From: Terriglobia bacterium | GTDB lineage: Bacteria; Acidobacteriota; Terriglobia; Terriglobales; SCQP01 | Direction: 5' to 3' | Length of the DNA: 64,000 nt | Assembly: GCA_021323595.1 (NCBI GenBank) | Contig: JAJPKR010000056.1 | Span: 1-64,000 of the forward strand | Part shown: piece after piece, positions 54,055-62,913 of the stretch | Position numbering within the stretch: position 1 is the first letter of the stretch | Layout: each line of letters begins with the position of its first letter | The notes under the pieces: generated by a model | What the model saw: the letters and a program-made list of their open reading frames with translations, nothing else | What the model was told of the DNA's origin: nothing | Database searches by the model: none | Position numbers and translations under genes: made by a program

Positions 54055-56829
54055 ATGCCCTCCCTACCCCACGATACGAAACGGCTTACCCGTTCGTTGC
54101 TCGCGGCGCTCGCTCTTGCACTTGCCAGCCTCGCGCAAACCGCACTCACCGCCAATACAGGGATCAGTTCCTCGGACACCTACGTTTTGTTCGATCTCTC
54201 CGTCTCGGGCTCGACGACCGTGACTACCTCGTCGCCGATCTACAATGCCGCCACGGGCACGAGCTCTACCACCGTCCCCCTCGCGTGGGCTGCAACCTAC
54301 CACGTTCAGGCCGGCTACGACTCGAGCGGCGCACTGGTGACTGAGATGTGGCCGACCGGGACGCAGCAGGACCCGACCCAAGCCGACGTGAGCGATGTCA
54401 GCATGATCCGCCTGGCCGGCGGTCAGATCTATGTCTTCGATCGGGGAGGCAACCTCCTCCCGCTGACCGCGCCCAACTCTAGCGTTTCGTTTCCCGTGCC
54501 GCTCCAGTACCTCGGCGAAAATCCAGCCGCTTCCGTGCTGGTCGGCATAATCCTCACGAATGTTCAAAATTTCGCCTCCTCGCGGGGCGCAACTGCGTAC
54601 GCACAGCCGGCCGACTGCGCGGGGCCCTGCTCTCCGAGCACTTACCTAGTGTCGGCGCCGATAACGACAGGCAGCGGCGGCACCGTCGGCTACTACTATG
54701 CCGCCTCTGGGAGCAATTACGTTTTGTACCGCGTCAAGTTTGCGCCCAACGAGCCCAACGAGAGCGTGAGCGTGATCTTCAACGTATCGAACGTCACTTG
54801 GTCCGACAACGCCACCGCCGACCAAAACCGTGCCAACGAGGCCAATACCTCCAGCACGCCGCCGGCCGCGACGACCGGCAGCCCGAGCGGCTCCGGCTCT
54901 CTGCCCAGCGGCTCGACCGAAAGCTACAATTTCGGCGGATCACAGGGCCTCGTTCTCCAGCACGGCCTGTGGAGCAGCCCGTCCACGTGGGACCGGATGT
55001 ACCCATGGCTCGCCGACGATTTCCGCCTCGGGACGGTGTTGATCCCGCAACTCCAATGGGCCGACCATCTCGCCGACCAGGCGACCCAGCTCGAGAACGA
55101 TGTACCGTCGTACGGGTTGCCGGCGGCCACCATCCTTATCGGTCACAGCCAGGGCGGCCTGATCTCGCGCTCCGCAGCTCAGTATTTCTCAGGCACGAGC
55201 ACGCCAATGAAGGGCGTGATCACGCTCGACTCGCCGCAACAGGGCGCGCCGCTGGCGGTTACGGGCGTGAGCGCCGCGGCCGCGGGTGTCGGTGAGCTCG
55301 CTAGCGCTCTTTTCGACGATCTGGGCTGTACGCCACAGACCATCAATCAAACCTTTTGCTTCATCGCAACCTTGGCGGGATATACCGATGGCTTTTGGCT
55401 GACATGGGGTGGCCTCTATTCCGCGATTCCCGCGCTGCAGGATCTGGTGCCCGGCAGCAGCTATTTGCAAAGTTTGAACGCGCAGACCGAGAAATTCACT
55501 CAGGTCGGGATCACGAGTGAACCGGACATCCGCTGGATGCCCATGCGCCTGGCCGGCGACTTCCTCTGTGCGCCCGATCAGCCCTGCGGAGGCCGGAACG
55601 TCGCCGTGCTCACCGAATTCCTCTACGATTACGTTCAGATTCTTTACGTAGAAGCCTGGGCTTCTGGCGATCTCCCGGATGCGGACTACTACATGACGAT
55701 CATGAACGACATGAACAACATCGACCTCTTTTGGTACTTCCTGGTTGGTGGCCCGAGCGACGGAATCGTTCCAAACAGCAGCCAATCGTATCCCTACTCC
55801 AGCGCGGCGCAGTACATCATCGCCAACGGGGATTCCCATCTGGGCAATACGCGGAGCGACAAGTCGCGCACGTTCTTGGACTCGGCGCTGCGCGAGCAGT
55901 TCCAGGTACCGACGCAGGCTTCGTGCACCTTCGGCATCGTCGCGAACCCCGCCAGCGTCGGCACTGGCTCGGGGAGCGGTTCCGTGAGTGTCGCCGCCGA
56001 TTCCGGTTGCGGGTGGTCGCTCGTCAGCGACTCTCCATGGCTGACCCTCAGCGCTGATAACGGCAGCTCAAGCGCCAATGTCAATTTCACCTACGCCGCC
56101 AACGTCACCACCGCGCCGCGCCGGGCACATGTGACCGTCTCTAATGGGGTCTCCAGCGCCTCGGCCGAAGTTGATCAGGCCGGGGAATGTACCTACTCGC
56201 TTGGCTACAGCACCGCCTATGAGCCGGACAGTGGCGACTCGTCGGGCCATTGGGACAGCGTGACGACCAGCAACGACGAGTGCGTATGGACGGCCCTGCC
56301 GCAGGCAAGCTGGCTCAGCACCACGAACCAGACGGGCACGGGCAGCGCCGGGTTCTACCTCTTGGCTGCACCGAACAGCAACAGCGCGAACCTCGCCGGT
56401 ACCGTCAACGTGATGGGGCAAACATTGACCGTCTACGAGGGCGGCACGGGCGGCACGTCCAGCAGCGGCAGCCTTACCGTCAGCGGTTACGAGGCCTCGA
56501 CGCAATCGGGTTGCCCGTACCACTGCTATACCGTCTACGAGAGCGAGAACATCTACGTGACGGTCGGGGGCGTGACGGTCGCGGCGGGCGCCAGCAAATA
56601 CGGCAACAGCACGTCTTCGGCCGTTGCCCAGGCACTGGCGAATGCGATCAATGGCGCAGGGGCTGGCATGCCGGTCAGCGCCTCCGTTTCCGGCTCGACC
56701 GTGGCCCTGACCTCGAAGCTGCACGGGGGCGGGACGGACTACAGCATCAGTGTTTCGTACAGCTGGAGCTCGCCTTTCACCACTCCGGATTTCCATGTGT
56801 CGGCCTCAGGCATGAGCGGGGGCAGCTAG
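54055..56829 (+). CDS. secreted alpha/beta-hydrolase (lipase-like) with BACON-type domains
   Basis: A 924-aa exported protein (signal LLAALALALASLAQTALTA). Residues about 30-280 form a beta-rich N-terminal region. Residues 295-615 are an alpha/beta-hydrolase with nucleophile S365 in GHSQGG, Asp569 (GGPSDGIVP) and His595 (GDSHLG), and oxyanion-type start VLQHGLWSSPSTWDRMYPWL. Downstream are BACON-like domains (CTFGIVANPASVGTGSGSGSVSVAADSGCGWSLVSDSPWLTLS; then ECTYSLGYSTAYEPDSGDSSGHWDSVTTSNDECVWTALPQASWLS) and a Ser/Gly-rich tail. Probably cleaves esters outside the cell while the BACON-like parts bind glycans or surfaces. Ser/Thr/Asn-rich composition differs from neighbours, as expected for transferred DNA. 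First of three tightly spaced genes. Confidence 0.85.
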   Translation: MPSLPHDTKRLTRSLLAALALALASLAQTALTANTGISSSDTYVLFDLSVSGSTTVTTSSPIYNAATGTSSTTVPLAWAATYHVQAGYDSSGALVTEMWPTGTQQDPTQADVSDVSMIRLAGGQIYVFDRGGNLLPLTAPNSSVSFPVPLQYLGENPAASVLVGIILTNVQNFASSRGATAYAQPADCAGPCSPSTYLVSAPITTGSGGTVGYYYAASGSNYVLYRVKFAPNEPNESVSVIFNVSNVTWSDNATADQNRANEANTSSTPPAATTGSPSGSGSLPSGSTESYNFGGSQGLVLQHGLWSSPSTWDRMYPWLADDFRLGTVLIPQLQWADHLADQATQLENDVPSYGLPAATILIGHSQGGLISRSAAQYFSGTSTPMKGVITLDSPQQGAPLAVTGVSAAAAGVGELASALFDDLGCTPQTINQTFCFIATLAGYTDGFWLTWGGLYSAIPALQDLVPGSSYLQSLNAQTEKFTQVGITSEPDIRWMPMRLAGDFLCAPDQPCGGRNVAVLTEFLYDYVQILYVEAWASGDLPDADYYMTIMNDMNNIDLFWYFLVGGPSDGIVPNSSQSYPYSSAAQYIIANGDSHLGNTRSDKSRTFLDSALREQFQVPTQASCTFGIVANPASVGTGSGSGSVSVAADSGCGWSLVSDSPWLTLSADNGSSSANVNFTYAANVTTAPRRAHVTVSNGVSSASAEVDQAGECTYSLGYSTAYEPDSGDSSGHWDSVTTSNDECVWTALPQASWLSTTNQTGTGSAGFYLLAAPNSNSANLAGTVNVMGQTLTVYEGGTGGTSSSGSLTVSGYEASTQSGCPYHCYTVYESENIYVTVGGVTVAAGASKYGNSTSSAVAQALANAINGAGAGMPVSASVSGSTVALTSKLHGGGTDYSISVSYSWSSPFTTPDFHVSASGMSGGS

Positions 56830-56830
56830 A

Positions 56831-57889
56831 ATGTTCGCGCGCGCTGCGATCCCGCCGACCCGGGCCAACGCACCATACGCGCTGCGCACGGTGTGGCGCA
56901 CCCACGTGAGCGACGGCGGCGTGCCGCCGCAGGGTGTGCCCGCCGGGGATCGCTTGCACTGGTTCGGCGTCGCGGGGCAGGTAACCGCGCTGAATGCCGC
57001 GGGGAAGGTAGCTTGGCGCCAGCCAATTCAGACCGTCCCTCGTTCGCTGCTTCTCGCGAGCGGCAACGTGATTGCGGTCGAAGCGCGCGTGACGGCATGG
57101 AACGAAGCAACGGGCCGAGAGGCCTGGCGGTTCAAGCCGTCCTCCGACGCGTCGCTCGGGGAGGCCACAGTGGCGCGGGGTCGGCTTTACTTCGGCGACC
57201 GGAGCGGAAGCGTCTACGCGCTTCGCGCGGCGGATGGCCGGCTTCTCTGGCACGTGTCAATACGAGGCGCGTCCGGGCCCCGCCTCGTCGCGGGCGTCGC
57301 CGTGGCGGGCGACCGCCTTTACGCTGCCGGGGAAGAGAGCCTAGGCCCGACGAGCGCCCGCGCCTGGCTCTGCGCGCTTGACGCGCTTACCGGCGCCACG
57401 ATCTGGCGCGCGAGCGTGGGCGCGGCCGGCGAACGGCGCGGCTTCGGCGCCGCTCCGAGCGTGACACGGGGACTAGTGCTCGCCGCCGATACGCTGGGTA
57501 ACTCAATCGTTGCCTTCGACCGGCGCGACCGGGAGCGCTGGGTTTTCCGCGGCAAGCATGGCTCCGCCGGCTTCCCCGAGCCGCCGCTGGTCCGAAACGG
57601 AGTAGTACTCGCCGGCTCGGGCGACGGCTTCGTTTATGCCTTGCGCCTCGCGGACGGCCGGCCCGTTTGGCGCCGCCGGCTTGGCGGCTCCGTCCTCGAC
57701 TTCGCCCTTTGCGGTCGCGTTCTCCTCGTCAACGACACCGAGCTTATGGCACTCGATCCCGCCTCCGGCCGGCTCCTCGGCTCCCTCTTTACCAGCGGTG
57801 TCGATTTCCCCAGCTCCGGCATCGCCGTGCACGGCCGGCGCGCTCTGGTGCTGGGGCCCCGCGGCGCCTATGAGGTGGCTTGCCGATGA
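56831..57889 (+). CDS. PQQ-type beta-propeller protein without signal peptide
   Basis: A 352-aa protein made of repeated WxW/AxDxxTG-type blades: LHWFGVAGQVTALNAAGKVAWRQP, VTAWNEATGREAWRF, LYFGDRSGSVYALRAADGRLLWHV, LCALDALTGATIWRASVG, FVYALRLADGRPVWRRRLGG and LMALDPASGRLLGSLF. This is a BamB/PQQ-dehydrogenase-like propeller with about seven blades, without the residues of a quinoprotein dehydrogenase active site. No signal peptide is visible after the ATG, which starts one base after the hydrolase stop. Export by another route or an intracellular role cannot be decided. Confidence 0.8.
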   Translation: MFARAAIPPTRANAPYALRTVWRTHVSDGGVPPQGVPAGDRLHWFGVAGQVTALNAAGKVAWRQPIQTVPRSLLLASGNVIAVEARVTAWNEATGREAWRFKPSSDASLGEATVARGRLYFGDRSGSVYALRAADGRLLWHVSIRGASGPRLVAGVAVAGDRLYAAGEESLGPTSARAWLCALDALTGATIWRASVGAAGERRGFGAAPSVTRGLVLAADTLGNSIVAFDRRDRERWVFRGKHGSAGFPEPPLVRNGVVLAGSGDGFVYALRLADGRPVWRRRLGGSVLDFALCGRVLLVNDTELMALDPASGRLLGSLFTSGVDFPSSGIAVHGRRALVLGPRGAYEVACR

Positions 57890-59616
57890 GGGCCGTGGCG
57901 GCGTGCCTGGCTGTTGCGCTGATCGCGATCTCGGCCGGCTGCGGCGGCAGCCGGCCGCGCGCAGTACCAGTCATCAGCGATGTGTCTCCGCATTACCTGA
58001 TCGCGGGCACCGGCGGCTTTAACCTACTCGTAGATGTCGCGAACGTTAAGCCGAACGACGTTCTTCTTTGGAACGGAACGCAACTCTCCACCGAGGCCGA
58101 CACCAACGGCACTCCGGGCGACTACGTTGGGCTCTCCGCACCCGTGCCCGCTAGCTACATTGCGCAGGCTGGCGCCGTTCAGATCGCGGTCTTGGATCCC
58201 GACACGGGCGTCAAATCGGCGCCAGTCTCGCTCGGCGTCGATCCGCCGCAGCAGGCCGGCGCCGGGGTGGTCGCGCTCATCAGCGCCGCTCCGGACGGCT
58301 CGCCCGCCGATGGCGACGACAGCGGCTGGCCACCGGCAATTAGCGCCAACGGTCGCTACGTCGGCTTTCAGGACAACGCAGACAACTTGGTCGTCGGCTC
58401 ACGGATCGGACAGCCCGACATTTACCTGCGCGATACCTGCGCCGGCGCTGCACAGCCCTGCACGCCCTCGACGATCCGAATTTCCGTCGCGGCGCGCGGC
58501 GGGCTCGCCGACGCTGGTAGCGAGTCGCCCGCGATTAGCGCGGATGCGCGCTACGTCGCCTTCGCATCCCTGGCAACAAACATCGTGCCAGGCACGAACC
58601 CCGTGGCCGGGCCGCCGTCGCTGGGAGCTGACGTGTTCGTTCGCGACACGTGCGTTGGCGGCCCCCCCGGCTGCGTTCCGCAAACGACTATGCAATCCCC
58701 AGCCAACGGCGACGCCCCCGCCGAGGGGGGCGGCACGCCGTCGCTGAGTGCCGACGGCCGCTTCATCGCGTACTCAGATGGCCAAGTCTTCTGGCGTGAT
58801 ACGTGCTTGGGTGCCGTAACGACCTGCGTGCCAACAACGGCGCTGGCGTCCCCGGCGGTTTCCGGCGGGGCGAGCAACGAAAACGCTTGGTACCCGACTA
58901 TTGCGGTGACGGGGCGCTTCGTGGTTTTCCAGTCGGACTCGACGGACCTGGTCCCCGGTGATGCGAATACCGCGTCCGTCAACGATATCTTCCGGCGCGA
59001 CAACTGTCTAGGCGCGCCACCACCCTGCTCCGCCTCGACCGTGCGGGCGGACCTATCCAACGCCGGCGAACGGGCCGATGCAGGCGCCTTCATTGGCGGC
59101 TCCGCCGTCAGCGCCGACGGCCGCTACGTGGCCTTTCAAATGCAGAGCAACGAGACCGCCATCGCGCCCAACCCAGGCAAGATCGGCATGGTCTACGTTC
59201 GCGACACCTGCACCGGCGCGACCGCGGGCTGCCAGCCGCAGACAGTCCCCATCCCTGTCGGTGTCGATGGCTCGCCGCCCAACGCCGGCAGCGACGACCT
59301 CTCGATGACGCCCGACGGCCGCTTTGTCGCCTACGCCTCGCTTGCGACAAATCTCGTTTATGGCCAGATCGGCCCGGCCGGCAACCAGAAAGACATCTTC
59401 GTGCGCGACACTTGCGCCGGCGCCGCCCCGCCCTGTACGCCCGCCACCGTCTGGGTCTCGGTCGGCCCGCATCAGATGCCGTCACTCGGGGACTGCGACG
59501 ACCCTGCCATCAGCGCCGACGGCCATTATGTGGCGTTTCTCTGCGTTTCCGACAATCTGCTCCCCGGCAGCTACAACGGCCACGCCCAGGTTTATCTCGC
59601 AAAGACAGGCTTTTGA
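57886..59616 (+). CDS. TolB-like propeller lipoprotein with IPT/TIG domain
   Basis: A 576-aa lipoprotein. The lipobox is ISAGC (CLAVALIAISAGCGGS). Residues about 30-120 form an IPT/TIG-type immunoglobulin-like domain (VISDVSPHYLIAGTGGFNLLVDVANV...LLWNGTQL). The rest is a TolB-like propeller with blades of the form 'PAISADGRYVAFAS.ATNLV.G...DIFVRDTC.GA...C.P.T'. Six blades carry a C-x6-C pair after RDT/RDN, so the loops are probably disulfide-locked. The ATG overlaps the previous stop (ATGA). It is likely to be at the cell surface and to bind a ligand or a partner such as the secreted hydrolase. Confidence 0.85.
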   Translation: MRAVAACLAVALIAISAGCGGSRPRAVPVISDVSPHYLIAGTGGFNLLVDVANVKPNDVLLWNGTQLSTEADTNGTPGDYVGLSAPVPASYIAQAGAVQIAVLDPDTGVKSAPVSLGVDPPQQAGAGVVALISAAPDGSPADGDDSGWPPAISANGRYVGFQDNADNLVVGSRIGQPDIYLRDTCAGAAQPCTPSTIRISVAARGGLADAGSESPAISADARYVAFASLATNIVPGTNPVAGPPSLGADVFVRDTCVGGPPGCVPQTTMQSPANGDAPAEGGGTPSLSADGRFIAYSDGQVFWRDTCLGAVTTCVPTTALASPAVSGGASNENAWYPTIAVTGRFVVFQSDSTDLVPGDANTASVNDIFRRDNCLGAPPPCSASTVRADLSNAGERADAGAFIGGSAVSADGRYVAFQMQSNETAIAPNPGKIGMVYVRDTCTGATAGCQPQTVPIPVGVDGSPPNAGSDDLSMTPDGRFVAYASLATNLVYGQIGPAGNQKDIFVRDTCAGAAPPCTPATVWVSVGPHQMPSLGDCDDPAISADGHYVAFLCVSDNLLPGSYNGHAQVYLAKTGF

Positions 59617-59645
59617 CGGGCGGCCCGCGCACAGTTGAGAGTCCG

Positions 59646-59872
59646 CGCTACGGCGGCAGCCCCCGAGTCCACCGCTGTAAATCCAGCCAGCCGAGATCGA
59701 GGGGGAACGCGCAGCGCAGCGAAGCGCCGAGAGAAGGCCCGCGAAATTCCGCAGGGCGCGTCCCTGCCAGCCAGTCACGCCGGAGCGGGGCGAGCCCGGG
59801 GACCCCAAGGCGCAGCAGCGCGCCTTGGGGTGGGAGAACGAAGCCCTGCGAAGCTTATCGCCCCGCCCACCG
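59646..59872. repeat. long inverted repeat, right arm
   Basis: The reverse complement of 53602-53824. It starts about 30 bases after the stop of the lipoprotein gene and ends 36 bases before the galT stop codon. It closes a 6.3-kb segment. Confidence 0.85.
59802..59831. terminator. hairpin in the right inverted-repeat arm
   Basis: A 12-bp perfect stem (ACCCCAAGGCGC/GCGCCTTGGGGT, six-base loop) between the convergent lipoprotein and galT genes. It is placed where a bidirectional terminator would be useful. Confidence 0.6.
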
Positions 59873-59907
59873 CGCGTGGCGGCGCACCGAGGGCCTGTCT
59901 TGGGAAG

Positions 59908-60930
59908 CTAGGCGGGTACGGCGACTTCGATCTCGGCTTCGCGCAGAAAGCGCGCCGCCTCTTCCGGCGGCGTGGGATTGATATAGAAGCCACTGCCCCA
60001 TTCGAAGCCCGCCACTTTCGTCAGCCGCGGCATGTACTCGATGTGCCAGTGGTAATAGGCGTTGCTGGGCTCTTGCAGCGGCGCGCTTTGCAGCACCAGA
60101 TTGTAGGCCGGATTCTCCAGTACCGAATCGGTCTTGGCGAGCAGCAGCTTGAGCGCCCGCGCCAGGTTCTCGAAGGCGTGCGTGGGCGAGTCCTCGAAGC
60201 GCGATTCATGCTGCTTCGGCACGATCCAAGTCTCGAAGGGAAAGCGCGGCGCGTAGGGCGACAAAGTCACGAAATCGTCGTTCTCCGCGACCACGCGCGT
60301 GCCGGCCTCGAGTTCCTGGCGAATGATGTCGCAATAGATGCAGCGTTCCTTGTAGTCGAAGTGATGCTTCGCGCCGTTGACCTGCTCGCGAATCTCCTTG
60401 GGCACGATCGGCAGGGCGATGAGCTGAGAGTGCGTGTGCTCGAGCGAAGCGCCGGCGGCGAGGCCGTGGTTCTTGAAGACCAGCACGTAGCGGAAGCGGC
60501 GGTCTTTTTTGAGGTCGAGCATGCGGTCGCGAAAGGCCCACAGCACGTCCTCGATGCCCTTCTCCGGCAGCATCGCCAGCGTCTTCGAGTGGTCGGGCGT
60601 CTCGATGATGACCTCGTGCGCGCCGATGCCGTTCATCTTGTCGAACAGCCCTTCGCCTTGGCGATTGAGGTCGCCCTCGATCCCCAGCGCCGGATACTTG
60701 TTCGGCACCACGCGCACCGACCACCCCGGCGTGTTCGGGCCCGAGCCGTTGCTGCGGTATGCCAGTATTTCCGGCGGCGTCTTGCTCTCGTTTCCGGGGC
60801 AGAAAGCGCAGAAGCCGCCGCCCGGATGAGCTTCGGCTTTTTCGCGGGCGAAATCGGAGGGCCGGCGGGCGCGATCGCTGGATATGATCACCCAACGGCC
60901 CGTGATCGGGTCTTTACGCAGTTCAGGCAC
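59908..60930 (-). CDS. galT: galactose-1-phosphate uridylyltransferase
   Basis: A 340-aa HIT-superfamily enzyme of the Leloir pathway that exchanges UMP between UDP-glucose and galactose-1-phosphate. The start is MPELRKDPITGRWVIISSDRARRPSDF. The first zinc site is CAFCPGNE. The motif NHGLAAGASLEHTHSQLIALP follows, and CIYCDII is a second Cys pair. The active-site histidines lie in YYHWHIEYMPRL, the HxHxE/H catalytic motif. The last ~20 codons are duplicated at 53165-53227. galT stands apart from other gal genes. Lone galT genes in Acidobacteria may also act on glucose-1-phosphate (ADP-glucose type), which cannot be excluded. Confidence 0.95.
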   Translation of the reverse strand: MPELRKDPITGRWVIISSDRARRPSDFAREKAEAHPGGGFCAFCPGNESKTPPEILAYRSNGSGPNTPGWSVRVVPNKYPALGIEGDLNRQGEGLFDKMNGIGAHEVIIETPDHSKTLAMLPEKGIEDVLWAFRDRMLDLKKDRRFRYVLVFKNHGLAAGASLEHTHSQLIALPIVPKEIREQVNGAKHHFDYKERCIYCDIIRQELEAGTRVVAENDDFVTLSPYAPRFPFETWIVPKQHESRFEDSPTHAFENLARALKLLLAKTDSVLENPAYNLVLQSAPLQEPSNAYYHWHIEYMPRLTKVAGFEWGSGFYINPTPPEEAARFLREAEIEVAVPA

Positions 60931-60974
60931 GAATCGTTTCGTTCTCCTAATCGGCGCGGCCGCGCGGCGCCCGC

Positions 60975-61457
60975 TCAGTCCGCCGCAAACGCATCCCGAT
61001 GCAACTCGATCTCGGGACGGGGGCCACGCGCATCGTACACCGCCACGACGTCGAAACGTATCGGCCCATCATGACCTATCCGTTGCCGGTAGGCGCGCGC
61101 CAGCCGCTGCAACTGGCGGCGCTTATCCCCATCCACCGCGCCCAGCGCCGAATACTGGCCCCGCCGTTCGCGGCTTTTCACCTCGACAAACGCCAGCGTT
61201 TCGCCTTCGCGGCCGATCAGGTCCAATTCCCCTCCCTGCCGCGGCAGACGATAGTTGCGCGCCACGATAGTATAACCTTCGCGCCGCAAGAACCAGTAGG
61301 CAAGTTCCTCGCCCAAACGGCCCAGTTGATGCTCTGGATTCACCGGCCGCCGGTGCAGGCGCGCCGCCCACGCTTCCAGCCGCAGACGGCATCGCGCGCG
61401 CCAAGGCAGCGGGCGTCCCCGCCCGGTCACCGCGCGCAGTGGATTCAACTCACCCAT
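60975..61457 (-). CDS. YraN/UPF0102 endonuclease-fold protein
   Basis: A 160-aa protein of the UPF0102 (YraN) family with a restriction-endonuclease-like core: GRLGEELAYWFLRREGYTIVARNYRLPRQGGELDLIGREGETLAFVEVKSRER. Catalytic residues are E in GRLGEE, D in GELDLI and the E-x-K of FVEVKSR. Members bind Holliday-junction-type DNA and are often next to cell-division or ribosomal genes. The start ATG 61457 (MGELNPLRAV) is preferred over 61484. It overlaps no neighbour. Confidence 0.88.
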   Translation of the reverse strand: MGELNPLRAVTGRGRPLPWRARCRLRLEAWAARLHRRPVNPEHQLGRLGEELAYWFLRREGYTIVARNYRLPRQGGELDLIGREGETLAFVEVKSRERRGQYSALGAVDGDKRRQLQRLARAYRQRIGHDGPIRFDVVAVYDARGPRPEIELHRDAFAAD

Positions 61458-61554
61458 CGTGCCCGCCCGGCGGCCCGCCATCATCCCGGCGCCGGCCGCC
61501 CCGGCCCCGCTCCGCTGCTCCCTGCTCCCGATCGCCGATCCCTGGCAGGATAGA

Positions 61555-62913
61555 TCACGCCGGCAGCTTCCCCGCCGTCTTCTTCTCCTCCTCCGCCAGG
61601 CACGTTTCCAAAATGGAAAGCGCGGTATCCACGTCGCCGCGCGTGCAGATCAGCGGCGGCATGAGCCGGATCGTGTTCGGGCCGCAGCCGAGAATCAGCA
61701 GCCCCCGTCGGAAGGCGGCTTGCACCAGCCGGTTGCGGCTCTCGCCGTTGCGCGTCCGCGATTTCTGATCGGAGACGATCTCGATCCCGAGCATCAGCCC
61801 CAATCCACGCACCTCGCCGACCAGCGAGTAGCGCTGCGGCCAGGCCTTCATCTTTTCCAGCGCGTAGGCGCCCACCTCGGCGGCGTTGCGCACCAAGCCC
61901 CCGGCCAGCAGCTTCAGCGTCGCCTGCGCGGCCGCCAAGCACACCGGGTTGCCGCCGAAGGTCGAGGCGTGGGCGCCGGCGCTCCAATCCATCAGCTCCG
62001 CCCGCGCCAAGGTCACGCCCAGGGGCATGCCGCTCGCAATGCCCTTGGCGCTGGTCACGATATCGGGTTCGACGCCGAAGTGCTCGATCGCCCACATCTT
62101 GCCCGTGCGGCCGCAGCCCGATTGCACCTCGTCCACGACCAGCAAGATGCCGTGCTGCGTGCAAATCTTGCGCAGCTCGCGCAAGAACTCCGCCGGCGGC
62201 ACCACGTAGCCGCCTTCTCCCTGCACCGGCTCCAAGAACAGCGCCGCGACCTCGTTGGCCGGTGTGGTGGTGCGGAACAGCCGGTCCAGGTCTTCCAGGC
62301 ACGCCGCGGTGACGTCGGCGGCGCCGTGCAAGGGATGATAAGGATCGGGATAAGGAATGTGAAAGAAACCGGGCACCAGCGGCGCGAAGCGCGCGCGCTG
62401 CGTGACCTTGCTGCTGGTCAGCGAAAGCGCGCCCATCGTGCGCCCATGGAAGGAGTTGTAGAAGCCGATGATGGACTGCCGCCCGGTGTGATACCGCGCC
62501 AGCTTGATCGCCGCTTCGTTGGCCTCGGCGCCGGAGTTGCCGTAGTAAACGCGGTGCGGCCCCGGCATCGGCGCCACCCGCGACAGCGCCTCGGCCACGG
62601 CCACCATCTGCTCGTAATAAAAATCGGTCCCCGACATGTGAATGAGCTTCGCCGCCTGCGCTTGGATCGCCGCCACCACCTCGGGATGGCAATGCCCGGT
62701 CGAGCAGACCGCGATCCCGGCGCTGAAGTCGAGGAATTCATTGCCGTCCACGTCGGTGACCTTCATGCCGCGGCCCTGCGCGGCCACCAGCGGATAGTCG
62801 CGGGTGTAAGAGGGCGAGATGTACTGGCGATCGCCGGCCAGCACGCGGCGCGCGTTGGGTCCTGGCAGTTCGGTGCGAATGTGGGGCGTGGCTTGCGTCT
62901 CGGTGGAAATCAT
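61555..62913 (-). CDS. class III aminotransferase (4-aminobutyrate/acetylornithine type)
   Basis: A 452-aa pyridoxal-phosphate enzyme. The PLP lysine is in DIVTSAKGIASGMPLG. The phosphate-binding loop is YYGNSGAEANEAAIKLARYHTGRQSIIGFYNSFHGRTMGALSLTSSK, and the Asp ligand lies in LLVVDEVQSGCGRTGKMW. The 'ASTFGGNPVCLAAAQATL' and 'GLGLMLGIEIV' segments are typical. The ~30-residue N-terminal extension and overall length favour 4-aminobutyrate or related omega-amino-acid transaminases over ArgD, but substrate cannot be decided from sequence. A CCGAGCC-GAAAA-GGCTCGG hairpin (63016-63034) lies about 100 bases upstream of its start, between it and cysS. Confidence 0.9.
   Translation of the reverse strand: MISTETQATPHIRTELPGPNARRVLAGDRQYISPSYTRDYPLVAAQGRGMKVTDVDGNEFLDFSAGIAVCSTGHCHPEVVAAIQAQAAKLIHMSGTDFYYEQMVAVAEALSRVAPMPGPHRVYYGNSGAEANEAAIKLARYHTGRQSIIGFYNSFHGRTMGALSLTSSKVTQRARFAPLVPGFFHIPYPDPYHPLHGAADVTAACLEDLDRLFRTTTPANEVAALFLEPVQGEGGYVVPPAEFLRELRKICTQHGILLVVDEVQSGCGRTGKMWAIEHFGVEPDIVTSAKGIASGMPLGVTLARAELMDWSAGAHASTFGGNPVCLAAAQATLKLLAGGLVRNAAEVGAYALEKMKAWPQRYSLVGEVRGLGLMLGIEIVSDQKSRTRNGESRNRLVQAAFRRGLLILGCGPNTIRLMPPLICTRGDVDTALSILETCLAEEEKKTAGKLPA

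Noticed and set aside
53602-59872. Composite transposon interpretation of the inverted repeats
   Set aside because: No transposase or integrase reading frame is found within or beside the arms, so I report only repeats and a hypothesis.
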